Positions 50,600-60,544 of a DNA stretch of 64,000 nt are shown piece after piece. Below the pieces are notes generated by a model. It did no database searches. It worked only from the letters and a program-made list of their open reading frames with translations, and was not told the origin of the DNA. The position numbers were made by a program, and so were the translations under genes. Source of the DNA: an uncultured Acidovorax sp. (GTDB taxonomy: Bacteria; Pseudomonadota; Gammaproteobacteria; Burkholderiales; Burkholderiaceae_C); contig CAJYKV010000022.1 in assembly GCA_913774955.1 (NCBI GenBank), positions 1 through 64,000 on the forward strand, read 5' to 3'. Within the stretch, counting starts at the first letter, position 1. Every line of letters starts with the position of its first letter.

Positions 50600-52429
50600 A
50601 TGTTCCAAAGCCTTCGCGCCCGCCTCATCGGGATCTGTATCGCCATCACCGCCCTGTCGCTCATCGCGCTGGCGCTCGCCACCTTCTTCGCCGTCCGGAA
50701 CAACACCCTGTCTGGCCTGGACGCCCAGCTCGCCCAGCAGACCCGGGTGCACGCCGAAGAGATCACGACCTGGGTGAAGGACAAGCAGCGGATCACCAGC
50801 TCGATCCGCATCGCGGCGACGCAGCCGGACCCGATCCCGTTTCTGCAGGCGGCGAAGCAGGCCGGCGCGCTCGACGATGCCTACCTGGTCCATGCGGACA
50901 AGCGCCACAGCTTCCTGCACCCCGTGCCCGACGGCTACGACGGCACGTCCCGCGGCTGGTACAAACAGGCGATGCAGGCCGGCGGCCCCATCGTGACGCC
51001 GGCCTACATCGGCGCCAGCTCGGGCAAGCTCCTCATCACGTTCGCCGAGCCCTGGGGCCCGCCCGGCCAGTTCGCGGGCGTGGTGGCCACCGACATGCTG
51101 CTGGAAACCGTCGGCCGCATGGTGACCGCCATCCAGCCCATGGCCAAGAGCTTCGCCATGCTGGTCGACGACAAGGGCCGCCTGCTCGCGCAGGCCGATC
51201 CCCAGCTGGCCCTCAAACCGGTGTCCGAACTCGCCGCCGGCATCGACGCACCGCTCCTGCAGAAGCTCGCGACCGAGGGCGGCCACGCACAGGTCAGCGC
51301 CAAGGGCGCGGAACAGATGCTCTACGCCGCCAAGGTCGAGGGCACGCCCTGGATCCTGGCCATCGCCATCGACCATGCCGAGGCCACCCGCCCCGTGCGC
51401 CAGCTGCTGCAGCTCGCCATCGCCATCACCGTGCTGTGCGTGGCCATCGCCGTCGGCCTGCTCACCTACGCCGTCAGCCGCCAGCTGCGCCGCCTCGCCG
51501 TGGTGCGCGACGCGCTGGAGGACATCGCCTCCGGCGAGGGCGATCTCACGCGCCGGCTGGACACGCACGGCAGCGACGAACTCACCCAGATCGCCCGCGC
51601 CTTCAACCACTTCGTGGACAAGATCGCCGCCGTGCTCGTGCGCATCCGCGCCTCGGCCGAATCCGTGCGCTTGGCCACCAGCGAGATCGCGAGCGGCAAC
51701 CAGGACCTCTCCGGCCGCACCGAGCAGCAGGCCAGTTCGCTGGAAGAAACCGCCGCCGCCATGGAGCAGCTCACCGCGACCGTGCAGCAGAACGCCGAGA
51801 ACGCCCGCCAGGCCAAGCACCTGGCCGCCAACGCCTCGCAGATCGCCGCCCACGGCGGCACGGTCGTCGGGCAGGTGGTGCAGACGATGGGCGGCATCGA
51901 CGCCTCCTCGCGCAAGATCGTGGACATCATCGGCGTGATCGACTCCATCGCCTTCCAGACCAACATCCTCGCGCTCAACGCGGCGGTGGAGGCCGCCCGG
52001 GCCGGCGAGCAGGGCCGCGGCTTCGCCGTCGTCGCCTCCGAAGTGCGCACGCTCGCGCAGCGCTCGGCCACCGCCGCCAAGGAGATCAAGGCGCTCATCG
52101 ACGATTCCGTCGCCCAGGTCAATGCCGGCAGCCGCCTCGTGCAGGATGCGGGCTCCACCATGCAGGAGGTGGTCGAGAGCGTGCAGCGCGTGACGGCCAT
52201 CGTCAGCGAAATCAGCAACGCCAGCCAGGAGCAGAGCACCGGCATCGCCGAGATCGGCGGCGCCGTCAGCCAGATGGACCAGAGCACGCAGCAGAACGCC
52301 GCGCTGGTGGAGCAGGCCACCGCCGCCGCGCAGTCGCTGCAGCAGCAGGCGCACCAGCTCGCCGATGCGGTCGCGGGCTTCAAGCTGGAGGCGCCGTCCG
52401 GCCCGGCGGCAGTGGCTTTGCGGCGATGA
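50600..52429 (+). CDS. Methyl-accepting chemotaxis protein with Cache sensor
   Basis: 609 aa from ATG 50600 behind GGAG (6 bases). Order: membrane helix (about residues 11-33), a periplasmic dCache-type sensor domain of about 245 residues with the motif [18 protein letters not shown], a second helix (about 285-305), HAMP region, and the methyl-accepting signalling domain with the hairpin tip [44 protein letters not shown]. The signal bound is unknown; dCache domains of this type often bind amino acids or organic acids. No pentapeptide for CheR tethering is seen at the end. Confidence 0.95.
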   Translation: MFQSLRARLIGICIAITALSLIALALATFFAVRNNTLSGLDAQLAQQTRVHAEEITTWVKDKQRITSSIRIAATQPDPIPFLQAAKQAGALDDAYLVHADKRHSFLHPVPDGYDGTSRGWYKQAMQAGGPIVTPAYIGASSGKLLITFAEPWGPPGQFAGVVATDMLLETVGRMVTAIQPMAKSFAMLVDDKGRLLAQADPQLALKPVSELAAGIDAPLLQKLATEGGHAQVSAKGAEQMLYAAKVEGTPWILAIAIDHAEATRPVRQLLQLAIAITVLCVAIAVGLLTYAVSRQLRRLAVVRDALEDIASGEGDLTRRLDTHGSDELTQIARAFNHFVDKIAAVLVRIRASAESVRLATSEIASGNQDLSGRTEQQASSLEETAAAMEQLTATVQQNAENARQAKHLAANASQIAAHGGTVVGQVVQTMGGIDASSRKIVDIIGVIDSIAFQTNILALNAAVEAARAGEQGRGFAVVASEVRTLAQRSATAAKEIKALIDDSVAQVNAGSRLVQDAGSTMQEVVESVQRVTAIVSEISNASQEQSTGIAEIGGAVSQMDQSTQQNAALVEQATAAAQSLQQQAHQLADAVAGFKLEAPSGPAAVALRR

Positions 52430-52436
52430 TGCCGGC

Positions 52437-52979
52437 ATGACGCAAGCCCCTTCTCACCCGACCGGCTCCGGGACCGGAACCCGCCGCGCCCCGCTGTCGC
52501 CCCGCACCTGGCTGGCCCTCGCGGGCTGGCTGCTGCTGTCCTTCGCCGCCGCGGGCGTCGGCGGCATCGCCTCGGCGCAGGCACCGCAGTTCTACGCCCA
52601 GCTGGTGCAGCCGCCCTGGGCCCCGCCGCCCGGCGTCTTCGGCCCCGTCTGGAGCGTGCTCTACACCCTCATGGCCATCGCCGCGTGGATGGTCTGGCGC
52701 GAGCCCGCGGGCGCGGCGCGCCGCCAGGCGCTCTCGCTCTTCTGCGTGCAGCTGGCCCTGAACGCGCTCTGGAGCTGGCTGTTCTTCCAGTGGCATCGGG
52801 GCGCCTGGGCGCTGGCGGACATCGCGCTGCTCGGGGCCTGCGTGGCCGCCACCTTCGTGGCCTTCCTGCGCCTGCGGCCGCTGGCGGGCCTGCTCCTGCT
52901 GCCCTACCTGGCATGGATCAGCTTCGCCGCGGCGCTCAGCTACACGCTCTGGCGGCTGAACCCCGGCCTGCTGGGCTGA
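52437..52979 (+). CDS. TspO/MBR family membrane protein
   Basis: 180 aa with five membrane helices. The family motif PPWAPPPGVFGPVWSVLYTLMAIAAWMVWR and later LNALWSWLFFQWHRGAWALADI are complete. TspO proteins bind porphyrins or steroid-like ligands and affect tetrapyrrole metabolism. It is seven bases downstream of the chemoreceptor stop and probably read through from it. An N-terminal Pro/Thr-rich extension precedes the first helix. Confidence 0.93.
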   Translation: MTQAPSHPTGSGTGTRRAPLSPRTWLALAGWLLLSFAAAGVGGIASAQAPQFYAQLVQPPWAPPPGVFGPVWSVLYTLMAIAAWMVWREPAGAARRQALSLFCVQLALNALWSWLFFQWHRGAWALADIALLGACVAATFVAFLRLRPLAGLLLLPYLAWISFAAALSYTLWRLNPGLLG

Positions 52980-52985
52980 GGCTTT

Positions 52986-54584
52986 CTAAAGAGCCTTGCG
53001 CAGATTCGCCGGCGCAATCTTCAACGCCTCACGGTACTTCGCCACCGTGCGGCGCGCGCATTCGATGCCCTGCTCCTTGAGCATCTCGGCGATCTGGCTG
53101 TCCGACAGCGGCTTGGCCGGATTCTCGGACGCGACGAACTGCTTGATCAGCGCGCGCACCGCGGTGCTCGACGCATTGCCGCCCGTCTCCGTGCCCAGCC
53201 CCGAGCCGAAGAAGTACTTGAGCTCGTAGGTGCCCTGGGGCGTGGCCATGTACTTGGCCGTAGTCACGCGGCTGATGGTGGATTCGTGCAGGCCGAGTTC
53301 GTCGGCGATGTCGCGCAGCACCAGCGGGCGCATGGCCAGCTCGCCGTGCACGAAGAAGTTCTTCTGCCGGTCCACGATGGCGCGCGACACGCGCAGGATG
53401 GTGTCGAAGCGCTGCTGGATGTTCTTGATGAACCAGCGCGCCTCCTGCAGCCTTTGCTGCAGCGCCTGATGCCCTTCGCCGCCGCGGTTGCCGCGCAGCG
53501 CGCCGGCATAGATGTCGTGCACGCGCAGGCGCGGCATCACGTCGGGGTTGAGCTGCACCGTGAAGGCATGCGTCGCGCCCCGGCCGCTGCTCTTCTTCAC
53601 GATCACGTCGGGCACGACGATGTTGCGCTCGACCTGCGCGAAGGGCCGGCCCGGGCGCGGCTCCAGCCGCGCGATCAGCGACATCGCCGCGCGCGTGCAT
53701 TCCTCGCCCGCGCCGCAGTGCTGCGACAGCCTGCGCACGTCGCGCCGCGCCAGCATCTCCAGCGGCTGCTGGCAGATGCGCAACGCGGCCTGCACCACCT
53801 CGGGCTCGGCGGCGTCCTCGTCCTGCTGCAGCGCGCGCAATTGCAGCGCCATGCATTCGGCCAGGCCGCGCGCCCCCACGCCCACCGGCTCCAGGCTCTG
53901 CAGGAGCCTGAGCGCCACGGTGAAGCGGTGCACCAGTTCCTCGACCTGCTCCGGGTCTTCCTCGCCCGCGAGCGACACCGCCAGCGATTCGAGCGATTCG
54001 TCCAGATAGCCGTCTTCGTTCAGCGATTCGATCAGGAAGCGCAGCGCGGCGCGGTCCACTTCCGAGAGGCGCAGCGACAGCGCCTGCCGGTGCAGGTAAT
54101 CGGTGAGCGACTCGTGTTCGCGCGCGAGTTCGGTGGCGTCGGCGTCGTCGCCCTCGCCGTTCTGGCTGCGCGTGCGCGCGGGCGCGTCGCCGCCCCATTC
54201 GCCGTCGTCGGGCGCCATCTCCACCGTGCCGTCGCCCTCCCAGTCGGGGGCGTCGGGCACCTCGGGGGCATCGCCGGCATCCCGCGTGTCGGAGGCGGCA
54301 TCCGCCGTGCCGGCGGTGGATGCGTCACCCGTGCCGGAGGCGGCGTAGAGCGATTCCTCGGCGCCGCGGTCGGATTCGGCGACGGGCGTGTCCGCCTGCG
54401 CGAGGCCGAACTCCTCGCGCGGGGCTTCTTCGGAATTGCGTTCGAGGAAAGGGTTCTCGTCGAGCATCTGCTCGACTTCCTGCGACAGCTCCAGGGTGGA
54501 CAGCTGCAGCAGGCGGATCGACTGCTGCAGCTGCGGCGTCAGCGCCAGATGCTGCGAGACGCGCAGCGACAGTCCGGGTTTCAT
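52986..54584 (-). CDS. rpoN: RNA polymerase sigma-54 factor
   Basis: 532 aa. [38 protein letters not shown] is the activator-interacting region I; an acidic region II of about 110 residues follows; the core-binding and -12 recognition regions and the RpoN box (ARRTVAKYREAL) near the C terminus are present. The start ATG 54584 shares one base with the lptB stop. The GTG 54587 is in frame but less likely. lptA-lptB-rpoN order is conserved in proteobacteria. Confidence 0.97.
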   Translation of the reverse strand: MKPGLSLRVSQHLALTPQLQQSIRLLQLSTLELSQEVEQMLDENPFLERNSEEAPREEFGLAQADTPVAESDRGAEESLYAASGTGDASTAGTADAASDTRDAGDAPEVPDAPDWEGDGTVEMAPDDGEWGGDAPARTRSQNGEGDDADATELAREHESLTDYLHRQALSLRLSEVDRAALRFLIESLNEDGYLDESLESLAVSLAGEEDPEQVEELVHRFTVALRLLQSLEPVGVGARGLAECMALQLRALQQDEDAAEPEVVQAALRICQQPLEMLARRDVRRLSQHCGAGEECTRAAMSLIARLEPRPGRPFAQVERNIVVPDVIVKKSSGRGATHAFTVQLNPDVMPRLRVHDIYAGALRGNRGGEGHQALQQRLQEARWFIKNIQQRFDTILRVSRAIVDRQKNFFVHGELAMRPLVLRDIADELGLHESTISRVTTAKYMATPQGTYELKYFFGSGLGTETGGNASSTAVRALIKQFVASENPAKPLSDSQIAEMLKEQGIECARRTVAKYREALKIAPANLRKAL

Positions 54585-55384
54585 CACATCCGGAAGTGTT
54601 CGCCGAGGTACACGCGGCGGACTTCGGCGTTGTCGACGATCTCCGGCGGCGTGCCCTGCGCGAGCACGCGCCCGTCGCTGATGATGAAGGCGTGGTCGCA
54701 GATGCCCAGCGTCTCGCGCACGTTGTGGTCGGTGATGAGCACGCCGATGCCGCGCGCCTTGAGGAACCCGATGATGCGCTGGATCTCGATCACCGCGATC
54801 GGGTCGATGCCGGCGAAGGGCTCGTCCAGCAGGATGAAGCGCGGCTGCGTGGCGAGCGCGCGCGCGATCTCCACGCGGCGGCGCTCGCCGCCCGAAAGCG
54901 CCAGCGCGGGCGAGGCGCGCAGGTGGTCCACGCGCAGCTCCTGCAGCAGCGCGGTGAGGCGTTCCTCGATCTCGGCGCGCGACAGCGGACGGCCGTCGTC
55001 GCCGCGCTGCAGTTCCAGCACGGCGCGCACGTTGTCCTCCACGGAGAGCTTGCGGAAGATCGACGCTTCCTGCGGCAGGTACGACAGGCCCATGCGCGAG
55101 CGGCGGTGGATCGGCATGTTCGCGACCGACTGGCCGTCGATGCGGATGTCGCCGCCATCGCTGCGCACCAGCCCCACGATCATGTAGAACGAGGTGGTCT
55201 TGCCCGCGCCGTTGGGGCCCAGCAGGCCCACGACCTCGCCCTTCTGCACGACCATCGACACGTCCTTCACCACCTTGCGGGAGCCGTAGGACTTTTCGAG
55301 GTGCAGGGCTTCGAGGCGGCTCTGCGAACCGGAAGGTGCTGCCGGCGCCGCGGACCCGGCGCCGGAGGGGGAAGGCGTCGCCAT
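54584..55384 (-). CDS. lptB: LptB, ATPase of the lipopolysaccharide exporter
   Basis: 266 aa from ATG 55384 (GTG 55390 overlapping the lptA stop is an alternative). The ABC motifs are GPNGAGKTT (Walker A), [15 protein letters not shown] (signature) and [13 protein letters not shown] (Walker B), with the LptB-typical [10 protein letters not shown]. With LptFG it powers LPS extraction from the inner membrane. The N-terminal 22 residues are a low-complexity extension. Confidence 0.97.
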   Translation of the reverse strand: MATPSPSGAGSAAPAAPSGSQSRLEALHLEKSYGSRKVVKDVSMVVQKGEVVGLLGPNGAGKTTSFYMIVGLVRSDGGDIRIDGQSVANMPIHRRSRMGLSYLPQEASIFRKLSVEDNVRAVLELQRGDDGRPLSRAEIEERLTALLQELRVDHLRASPALALSGGERRRVEIARALATQPRFILLDEPFAGIDPIAVIEIQRIIGFLKARGIGVLITDHNVRETLGICDHAFIISDGRVLAQGTPPEIVDNAEVRRVYLGEHFRM

Positions 55385-55386
55385 GC

Positions 55387-56037
55387 TCACTTCGCCCCGC
55401 TGCCCAGCTCGTTGCTGCGGCGCAGCGTGGGCGCGGGGCCCGGGGCCGGCGCCGCCGCGGGGGCCGAGGCGGATTCCTTGGGCGAGAGCACCGCGCGCAC
55501 CCGTCCGCCCGGCGTGCCGGCCGAACCGGACCCGGCGGGCGCGGTCTTCTGGCCGTCCACGGTGAAGACGTCGGTGGTGTTGTTGTAGACGATCAGCGCG
55601 CCGGCCATCTGGTCGGTGAGCGTGGATTCGCGGTAGCGGCGCAGTTCGGCGCGGCGGATCAGGCGCACGAGGTCGGCACGGCCGTCGTACTCGATCACCT
55701 CGCCCTCCCCTTCGACGAACTCGTCCGGCGCGCCCGCCGGGGTGTCGCGCTTCTGGCGGAAGAACGCGCGCTGGCCGGCCTCGGCGGTCATGGTGCCGTA
55801 CTGGAAGCCGTCCGGGTCCTGCCGCACTTCGAGGCGCGTGCCCCGCAGCACGATCGTGCCCTTGGTCACGACCACGCGGCCCGTGAACACGCTGGTCTGC
55901 TTGAGTTCATCGTGCCGCAGGGCGTCGGCCTCGATGTTCATCGGCTTGTTGCGGTCGGCCTTTTCGGCCTGCGCCGGCCCCGTGGCGAACGCCAGGGACG
56001 CCAGCACGAGAAGGGTGGGGAGGAGTCTGGATCTCAT
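55387..56037 (-). CDS. lptA: LptA, periplasmic LPS-bridge protein
   Basis: 216 aa with signal peptide ([20 protein letters not shown]). The OstA/LptA beta-jellyroll region contains [42 protein letters not shown]. The C-terminal 50 residues are Pro/Ala-rich. It forms the periplasmic bridge that carries LPS to the outer membrane. It overlaps lptB in the four-base GTGA pattern. No lptC gene is directly upstream; a dsbA gene with its own terminator stands there. Confidence 0.93.
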   Translation of the reverse strand: MRSRLLPTLLVLASLAFATGPAQAEKADRNKPMNIEADALRHDELKQTSVFTGRVVVTKGTIVLRGTRLEVRQDPDGFQYGTMTAEAGQRAFFRQKRDTPAGAPDEFVEGEGEVIEYDGRADLVRLIRRAELRRYRESTLTDQMAGALIVYNNTTDVFTVDGQKTAPAGSGSAGTPGGRVRAVLSPKESASAPAAAPAPGPAPTLRRSNELGSGAK

Positions 56038-56095
56038 AGAGGGCACGAATCTTGCAAAGATTGTAGTCCCCTGCTGCGGCAGCGCAGCATCGGGC

Positions 56096-56121
56096 AAACA
56101 AAAGCCCGCCGGAGCGGGCCT
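56096..56121 (-). terminator. Rho-independent terminator of dsbA
   Basis: Minus strand stem GCCCGC/GCGGGC (56120-56115 with 56110-56105) followed by TTTTGTTTG (56104-56096), located after the dsbA stop and before lptA on the same strand. It would separate the two genes. Confidence 0.85.
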
Positions 56122-56167
56122 GTGGATAGCCGGCAGCATGCCGCTGCCGCCGGCGCGCGGCGGCCGG

Positions 56168-56824
56168 TCAGCCCTTGCGCGCCTGGCCCGCCAGGTAGTC
56201 AACCACCTGCAGCACGTTCTGCATGCTGCCGGCCATGGTGCCGTCGGTGTAGTAGCGGCCAGCCACGCCCATCGAGGGCACGCCCTCGACGTTGTAGGCT
56301 TCCTGCAGCTGGGCCGCCTTGCGCAGCTGGTTGGAAACCGTGAAGGAGTTGTAGACCTCCTTGAACTTCGCCACGTCCACGCCCTGCTTGCCGATCCAGT
56401 CGAAGATCTGGTCGTCCTTGGCGAGGGGCAGCTTCTCCACGTGCACGGCGCGGAACACCTTGGCGTGCAGCTCGGGCAGCTTGTTCATGCCTTCGAGCGC
56501 GTAGTAGAGCTTCTGCTGGGCGGCGAAGCTGGAATTGAAGGCCACGGGCACGCGGTGGATCGCCAGGTCCTTCGGCGCCGACTTCATCCAGGCCTCGAGC
56601 GTCGGCTCGAAGGCGTTGCAGTGCGGGCAGCTGTACCAGAAGAACTCGATCACCTCGACCTTGCCGGCCGGCGCATCGGTGGGCGCGGGCTTGGCCAGGC
56701 GGACGTAGTCCTTGCCCTCCTTGAACTGGCGCGCCTGCGCGAAGGCGGGCGTGGCCATCGGCAGCGCGACGGCGGAAGCGGCCACGGCGGTGGCGGCGGA
56801 GAGGGAGAACTCGCGGCGTTTCAT
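56168..56824 (-). CDS. dsbA: DsbA-family thiol:disulfide oxidoreductase
   Basis: 218 aa. The active-site CPHC (Cys66, Cys69) lies in EFFWYSCPHCNAFEP, the cis-Pro region is GVPSMGVAG, and helical domain sequences match DsbA. It introduces disulfides in the periplasm. The signal MKRREFSLSAATAVA has adjacent arginines followed by a polar residue and Phe, resembling a Tat signal instead of the SRP-type signal of E. coli DsbA. AGGAG stands 11 bases upstream of the ATG. Confidence 0.93.
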   Translation of the reverse strand: MKRREFSLSAATAVAASAVALPMATPAFAQARQFKEGKDYVRLAKPAPTDAPAGKVEVIEFFWYSCPHCNAFEPTLEAWMKSAPKDLAIHRVPVAFNSSFAAQQKLYYALEGMNKLPELHAKVFRAVHVEKLPLAKDDQIFDWIGKQGVDVAKFKEVYNSFTVSNQLRKAAQLQEAYNVEGVPSMGVAGRYYTDGTMAGSMQNVLQVVDYLAGQARKG

Positions 56825-56903
56825 GGAAAGGGACACTCCTGTGATGTTTCTGGAGGATTGGGAGCCGCGCCGGGCGGCAAAGTTCAAGCCGGACCGGGCC
56901 GAC

Positions 56904-57557
56904 TCAGTGCTGGACCCGCACCAATGCGGATTCGACACCGGCACCGTCGAGCTTCTCCTTGAGCATCTCGGCATCGTCGCGCTTGGTGAACGGGCCCACG
57001 CGCACGCGGAACACCGTGCGGCCGTTCTGCTCGCGCTCGCTCACGCGGGCCTCCCAGCCCAGCATGGCCAGCTTGGCGCGCTGCGCGTCGGCATCGCCCT
57101 GGGTGCGGAAGGCACCGGCCTGCACGAAATAGTCGAACGGCTCGCCGCCGCTCGCGGCCCGGGCACGCGCCAGGTCGCCCAGCGGATCGGCCGAGGCCGA
57201 TGCGGCCACGGCCGGCCGGCTGGCGCCCGCGCGGGGCGTGGACGCGGCCGCCACGGCGGCGGATGCCGCGGGCGTGCTGGCCGGTGCGGGCTCGACGCCC
57301 GCCACGGCCGGCGTGCTGGCCGCCGGCGTGACCGGGCGCGCCGGATTCTTGCCGTAGAGCGGCGAATTCGGGTCCCAGTTCTTGTTGCGCTGGGATTCGA
57401 GAGCATCCTGGTCGGAGCCGCGCGCGCCACCCTTGTTCAGGAACGGCACGGGCACCTTGGTCACGTAGACCGCCACGGCGAGGGCGACGCCCAGGCCCAC
57501 GACGATCCCCAGGATGAAGCCGACGGCCGAGCCGCCGCGTTGCTGCTTCTGGTTCAT
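56904..57557 (-). CDS. SPOR-domain membrane protein (FtsN-like)
   Basis: 217 aa. One membrane helix near residues 12-33 (GFILGIVVGLGVALAVAVYV), a Pro/Ala/Ser-rich periplasmic linker, and a C-terminal SPOR domain (residues about 140-215, FDYFVQAGAFRTQGDADAQRAKLAMLGWEARV ... RVRVGPFTKRDDAEMLKEKL) that binds denuded peptidoglycan at division sites. Lies five bases after argS, an arrangement usual in betaproteobacteria. Confidence 0.93.
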   Translation of the reverse strand: MNQKQQRGGSAVGFILGIVVGLGVALAVAVYVTKVPVPFLNKGGARGSDQDALESQRNKNWDPNSPLYGKNPARPVTPAASTPAVAGVEPAPASTPAASAAVAAASTPRAGASRPAVAASASADPLGDLARARAASGGEPFDYFVQAGAFRTQGDADAQRAKLAMLGWEARVSEREQNGRTVFRVRVGPFTKRDDAEMLKEKLDGAGVESALVRVQH

Positions 57558-57562
57558 ATGGT

Positions 57563-59272
57563 TCACATTCTGACGGGCGCATCGACGCCCAGCACCTTCA
57601 GGCCATTGTGCAATACCTGGGCCGTCGCGGCGACGAGCGCGAGGCGGGCGCGCTTCACGGCCTCGTCGTCCACGAGGATGCGCTCGGCGTCGTAGTAGCT
57701 GTGGTAGCTCGCGGCCAGGTCGCGCAGGTAGAAGGTCACGTCGTGCGGGGCCTCGCCCTCGGCGGCGGCCGTCAGCATCTCGGGGTACTTGGCGAGCTGC
57801 AGCATCAGCGCCTGGGCCTGCGGGCCTTCCAGCGCCGACAGATCCACGTCCTTGAGCGATGCCGCGTCGCCGCCGCCGGCCTCTGCCCAAGCCCGCAGCA
57901 CCGACTGGATGCGCGCATGCGCGTACTGCACGTAATAGACCGGGTTGTCGTTGTTCTGCGCCACGGCCAGATCGACGTCGAAGGTGTATTCGGTGTCGGG
58001 CTTGCGGCTCAGAAGGAAGAAGCGCACCGCGTCCTTGCTGGTCCATTCGATCAGGTCGCGCAGCGTCACGTAGCTGCCGGCGCGCTTGCCGATCTTCACC
58101 TCTTTTCCGCCCTTGACCACGCGCACCATGGTGTGCAGCACGTAGTCGGGGTAGCCCTGGGGAATGCCCACGTCGGCCGCCTGCAGCCCGGCGCGCACGC
58201 GCGCGATGGTGCCGTGGTGGTCCGTGCCCTGGATGTTCACGACCTTGGCGAAGCCGCGCTCCCACTTGGCGATGTGGTAGGCCACGTCGGGCACGAAGTA
58301 CGTGTACGTGCCGTCCTTCTTGCGCATCACGCGGTCCTTGTCGTCGCCGTAGTCGGTGGACTTGAGCCACAGCGCGCCGTCCTGCTCGTAAGTGTGGCCC
58401 TTTTCGATCAGGCGCTTCACCGTGGCCTCGACGCGGCCCGAGGTGTAGAGGCTCGACTCCAGGTAGTACTCGTCGAAGTGCAGGTTGAACGCCTGCAGGT
58501 CCTTGTCCTGCTCGTTGCGCAGGTAGGCCACGGCGAACTGGCGGATGTTGTCGTAATCCTCCACGTCGCCGTTGGCAGTGAACTCGCGGTCGTCCGCCTT
58601 CACGGTCTTCTTCGCCAGGAAATCGTTCGCGATGTCCTGGATGTAGTCGCCGTTGTAGAACGCCTTGGAGGCCGGATTCTCCGGATCGGTGGGCCAGCAC
58701 GCGTCGCCCGGCTTGAAGCCCTTGGCGCGCAGCTGCGTGCTCTTGGTGAGCGTGTCGATCTGCACGCCCGCGTCGTTGTAGTAGAACTCGCGGTGCACGC
58801 TCCAGCCCTGGGTGGCGAAGAGGTTGCAGATCGCATCGCCCAGCGCCGCCTGGCGGCCGTGGCCCACGTGCAGCGGGCCCGTGGGGTTGGCGGAGACGAA
58901 CTCCACCAGCACGCGCCGGCCGTTGCCCGGCTGCTCGCCGAAGCGGTCGCCCGCGGCCAGCACCTCGCGCACGATCTCCTGCTTGGCGGCGGCTTTGAGG
59001 CGGATGTTCAGGAAGCCGGGGCCGGCGATCTCGATCGCATCGACCCAGCGCGCGAAGGCCGGCGTGGCCTCCAGCGCGGCCTTGAGCTGTTCGCCCAGGG
59101 CGCGCGGGTTGAGCTTGAGCGGCTTGGCCAGCTGCATGGCGGCGGTGCAGGCGAAATCGCCGTGCGCGGCCACCTTGGGGGATTCGAAGGCGGCGCGCCC
59201 GGCGCTGCCGGGCGAGAGTTTTTCCAGCTCGCCGGCGAGCGCCGCGAGCAATTCCTGTTTGACGGAGAGCAT
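57563..59272 (-). CDS. argS: Arginyl-tRNA synthetase
   Basis: 569 aa class I synthetase. The HIGH-like motif is [13 protein letters not shown] in [12 protein letters not shown]; the anticodon-binding domain and C-terminal DPVRM-type ending (GVDAPVRM) are present. The catalytic region contains [29 protein letters not shown], which replaces KMSKS as in many ArgRS. Length is as expected for the family. Confidence 0.98.
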   Translation of the reverse strand: MLSVKQELLAALAGELEKLSPGSAGRAAFESPKVAAHGDFACTAAMQLAKPLKLNPRALGEQLKAALEATPAFARWVDAIEIAGPGFLNIRLKAAAKQEIVREVLAAGDRFGEQPGNGRRVLVEFVSANPTGPLHVGHGRQAALGDAICNLFATQGWSVHREFYYNDAGVQIDTLTKSTQLRAKGFKPGDACWPTDPENPASKAFYNGDYIQDIANDFLAKKTVKADDREFTANGDVEDYDNIRQFAVAYLRNEQDKDLQAFNLHFDEYYLESSLYTSGRVEATVKRLIEKGHTYEQDGALWLKSTDYGDDKDRVMRKKDGTYTYFVPDVAYHIAKWERGFAKVVNIQGTDHHGTIARVRAGLQAADVGIPQGYPDYVLHTMVRVVKGGKEVKIGKRAGSYVTLRDLIEWTSKDAVRFFLLSRKPDTEYTFDVDLAVAQNNDNPVYYVQYAHARIQSVLRAWAEAGGGDAASLKDVDLSALEGPQAQALMLQLAKYPEMLTAAAEGEAPHDVTFYLRDLAASYHSYYDAERILVDDEAVKRARLALVAATAQVLHNGLKVLGVDAPVRM

Positions 59273-59410
59273 CCGCGGATTCTACGGGCCGGCCCGTCAT
59301 CCGCCGGGGGGCGAGCGGCGTTAAGCTGAACAGTCCCGGCCTGCGGCAAAGAGGCCGGGGCGCCGTGTCATCCGACCGACCCCTCGTTCCATCCTCTGCA
59401 GGAGCATTAC

Positions 59411-59800
59411 ATGAAGAAGCTGCTTTCGATGCTGGCCGCCTCCGGCCTGGCCCTCTCCTTCGCGACGGCCCATGCCGCCGGCCCCGCTGCGGCGCCGATG
59501 CCGACGACGACGGCACCCGCCCCCGTGGCGGCACCGGCTCCCGCTCCTGCGACGGCGGCCACCGCCTCCGCCCCCGCGGCCAAGGCGCCGACCGCGCAGC
59601 AATCCAAGATGAAGACCTGCAACGCCGAGGCCAAGGACATGAAGGGCCAGGAACGCAAGGACTTCATGAAGCAGTGCCTCTCGGCCAAGAAGCCCGCCAC
59701 GCAGCAGGACAAGATGAAGAGCTGCAATGCCGACCCCAAGGCCAAGGAACTGAAGGGCGACGAGCGCAAGGCGTTCATGAAGGAATGCTTGAGCAAGTGA
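59411..59800 (+). CDS. Secreted PsiF-repeat protein
   Basis: 129 aa. Signal peptide (MKKLLSMLAASGLALSFATAHA), a Pro/Ala/Thr-rich linker, then two PsiF repeats, QQSKMKTCNAEAKDMKGQERKDFMKQCLS and QQDKMKSCNADPKAKELKGDERKAFMKECLS. E. coli PsiF is phosphate-starvation induced; function is unknown. A ribosome binding site GGAG lies 8 bases upstream of the ATG (AGGAGCATTAC). Confidence 0.93.
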   Translation: MKKLLSMLAASGLALSFATAHAAGPAAAPMPTTTAPAPVAAPAPAPATAATASAPAAKAPTAQQSKMKTCNAEAKDMKGQERKDFMKQCLSAKKPATQQDKMKSCNADPKAKELKGDERKAFMKECLSK

Positions 59801-59960
59801 CATCCCCCTGAGGCGGCTGCGCCGCCTTCCCCCTTCTCTCGCCACGCTGCGCGCAGCGGGAAGGGGGACGATGCCAGTGGCCCGGCAAAGCCGGTTCCAC
59901 GGCATCTGCTGGCTTGGCCTGCTCCGCGGCCTTCTGCTCCTTGGAGGATGAAAGCTGCCG
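59801..59960. repeat. Intergenic GC hairpin array, probable dispersed repeat
   Basis: Between the convergent PsiF and DUF2214 genes. Contains GGCGGCTGCGCCGCC-type stem at 59812-59826, and complementary CCTTCCC-rich and GGGAAGG-rich arms around 59828-59869 with GCTGCGCGCAGC between them. Comamonadaceae genomes often carry such sequences between genes, as I recall; no second copy lies in this window. Confidence 0.5.
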
Positions 59961-60012
59961 GCGATGGCTGGACGCGCCCGGATGCCGGCATGGCATGCGG
60001 GCGCTTCTTCTT

Positions 60013-60468
60013 TTACCGGCTGCCGACGCCGCGGGCCAGGAACACGGCCAGCAGCGGGATCACGGCCAGCAGGTGCGCCTCGATCATGACGAGGCGGCGC
60101 GTGCTGCGGATGGCGGCCTCGTCGGGCAGGGCGCCGGTGGCGCGCAGGGTTTTGCGCCAGCGCAGGAAGCGTACCGTGGGGACGATGGAGAGCAGGCCGA
60201 TCACCACGAACAGCGTGACCTTGGCATGCAGCAGCGGCTGCGCCGCGTACCAGGCGCCACCTTTTATGCCCCAGACCACCCGGGCCGCGCCCGTGGCGAG
60301 CACTGCGAGGGCCGAGAGGCCGTAGACCAGGTCCACGCGCGCCAGGCGCTCCACGACGGCGGCGTTCAGCCACTCCTTGCGGCAGAGCGCGGCCTCGCTC
60401 GCCAGGAAAACGGCCATCGTCAGGATGGCCAGGAAGTGGGCATAAGCCAGCAGGGCTTCGGTGGTCAC
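60013..60468 (-). CDS. DUF2214 family membrane protein
   Basis: 151 aa from GTG 60468 with GAGGAG eight bases upstream. Four membrane helices, beginning ALLAYAHFLAILTMAVFLASEAALCRKEW and containing VDLVYGLSALAVLATGAARVVWGIKGGAWYAAQPLLHAKVTLFV, which fits DUF2214. Conserved His residues might bind haem, but this is not shown. It lies downstream of the glucose dehydrogenase gene's stop in the opposite order, on the same strand, about 76 bases away. Confidence 0.85.
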   Translation of the reverse strand: MTTEALLAYAHFLAILTMAVFLASEAALCRKEWLNAAVVERLARVDLVYGLSALAVLATGAARVVWGIKGGAWYAAQPLLHAKVTLFVVIGLLSIVPTVRFLRWRKTLRATGALPDEAAIRSTRRLVMIEAHLLAVIPLLAVFLARGVGSR

Positions 60469-60544
60469 GCGGTGTCTCCTCGTGTCGATCGGAAGGGGTG
60501 GCGCATGGTAGCGCGCCCCGACCGCCGAAAACCCCGCGGCGCCG

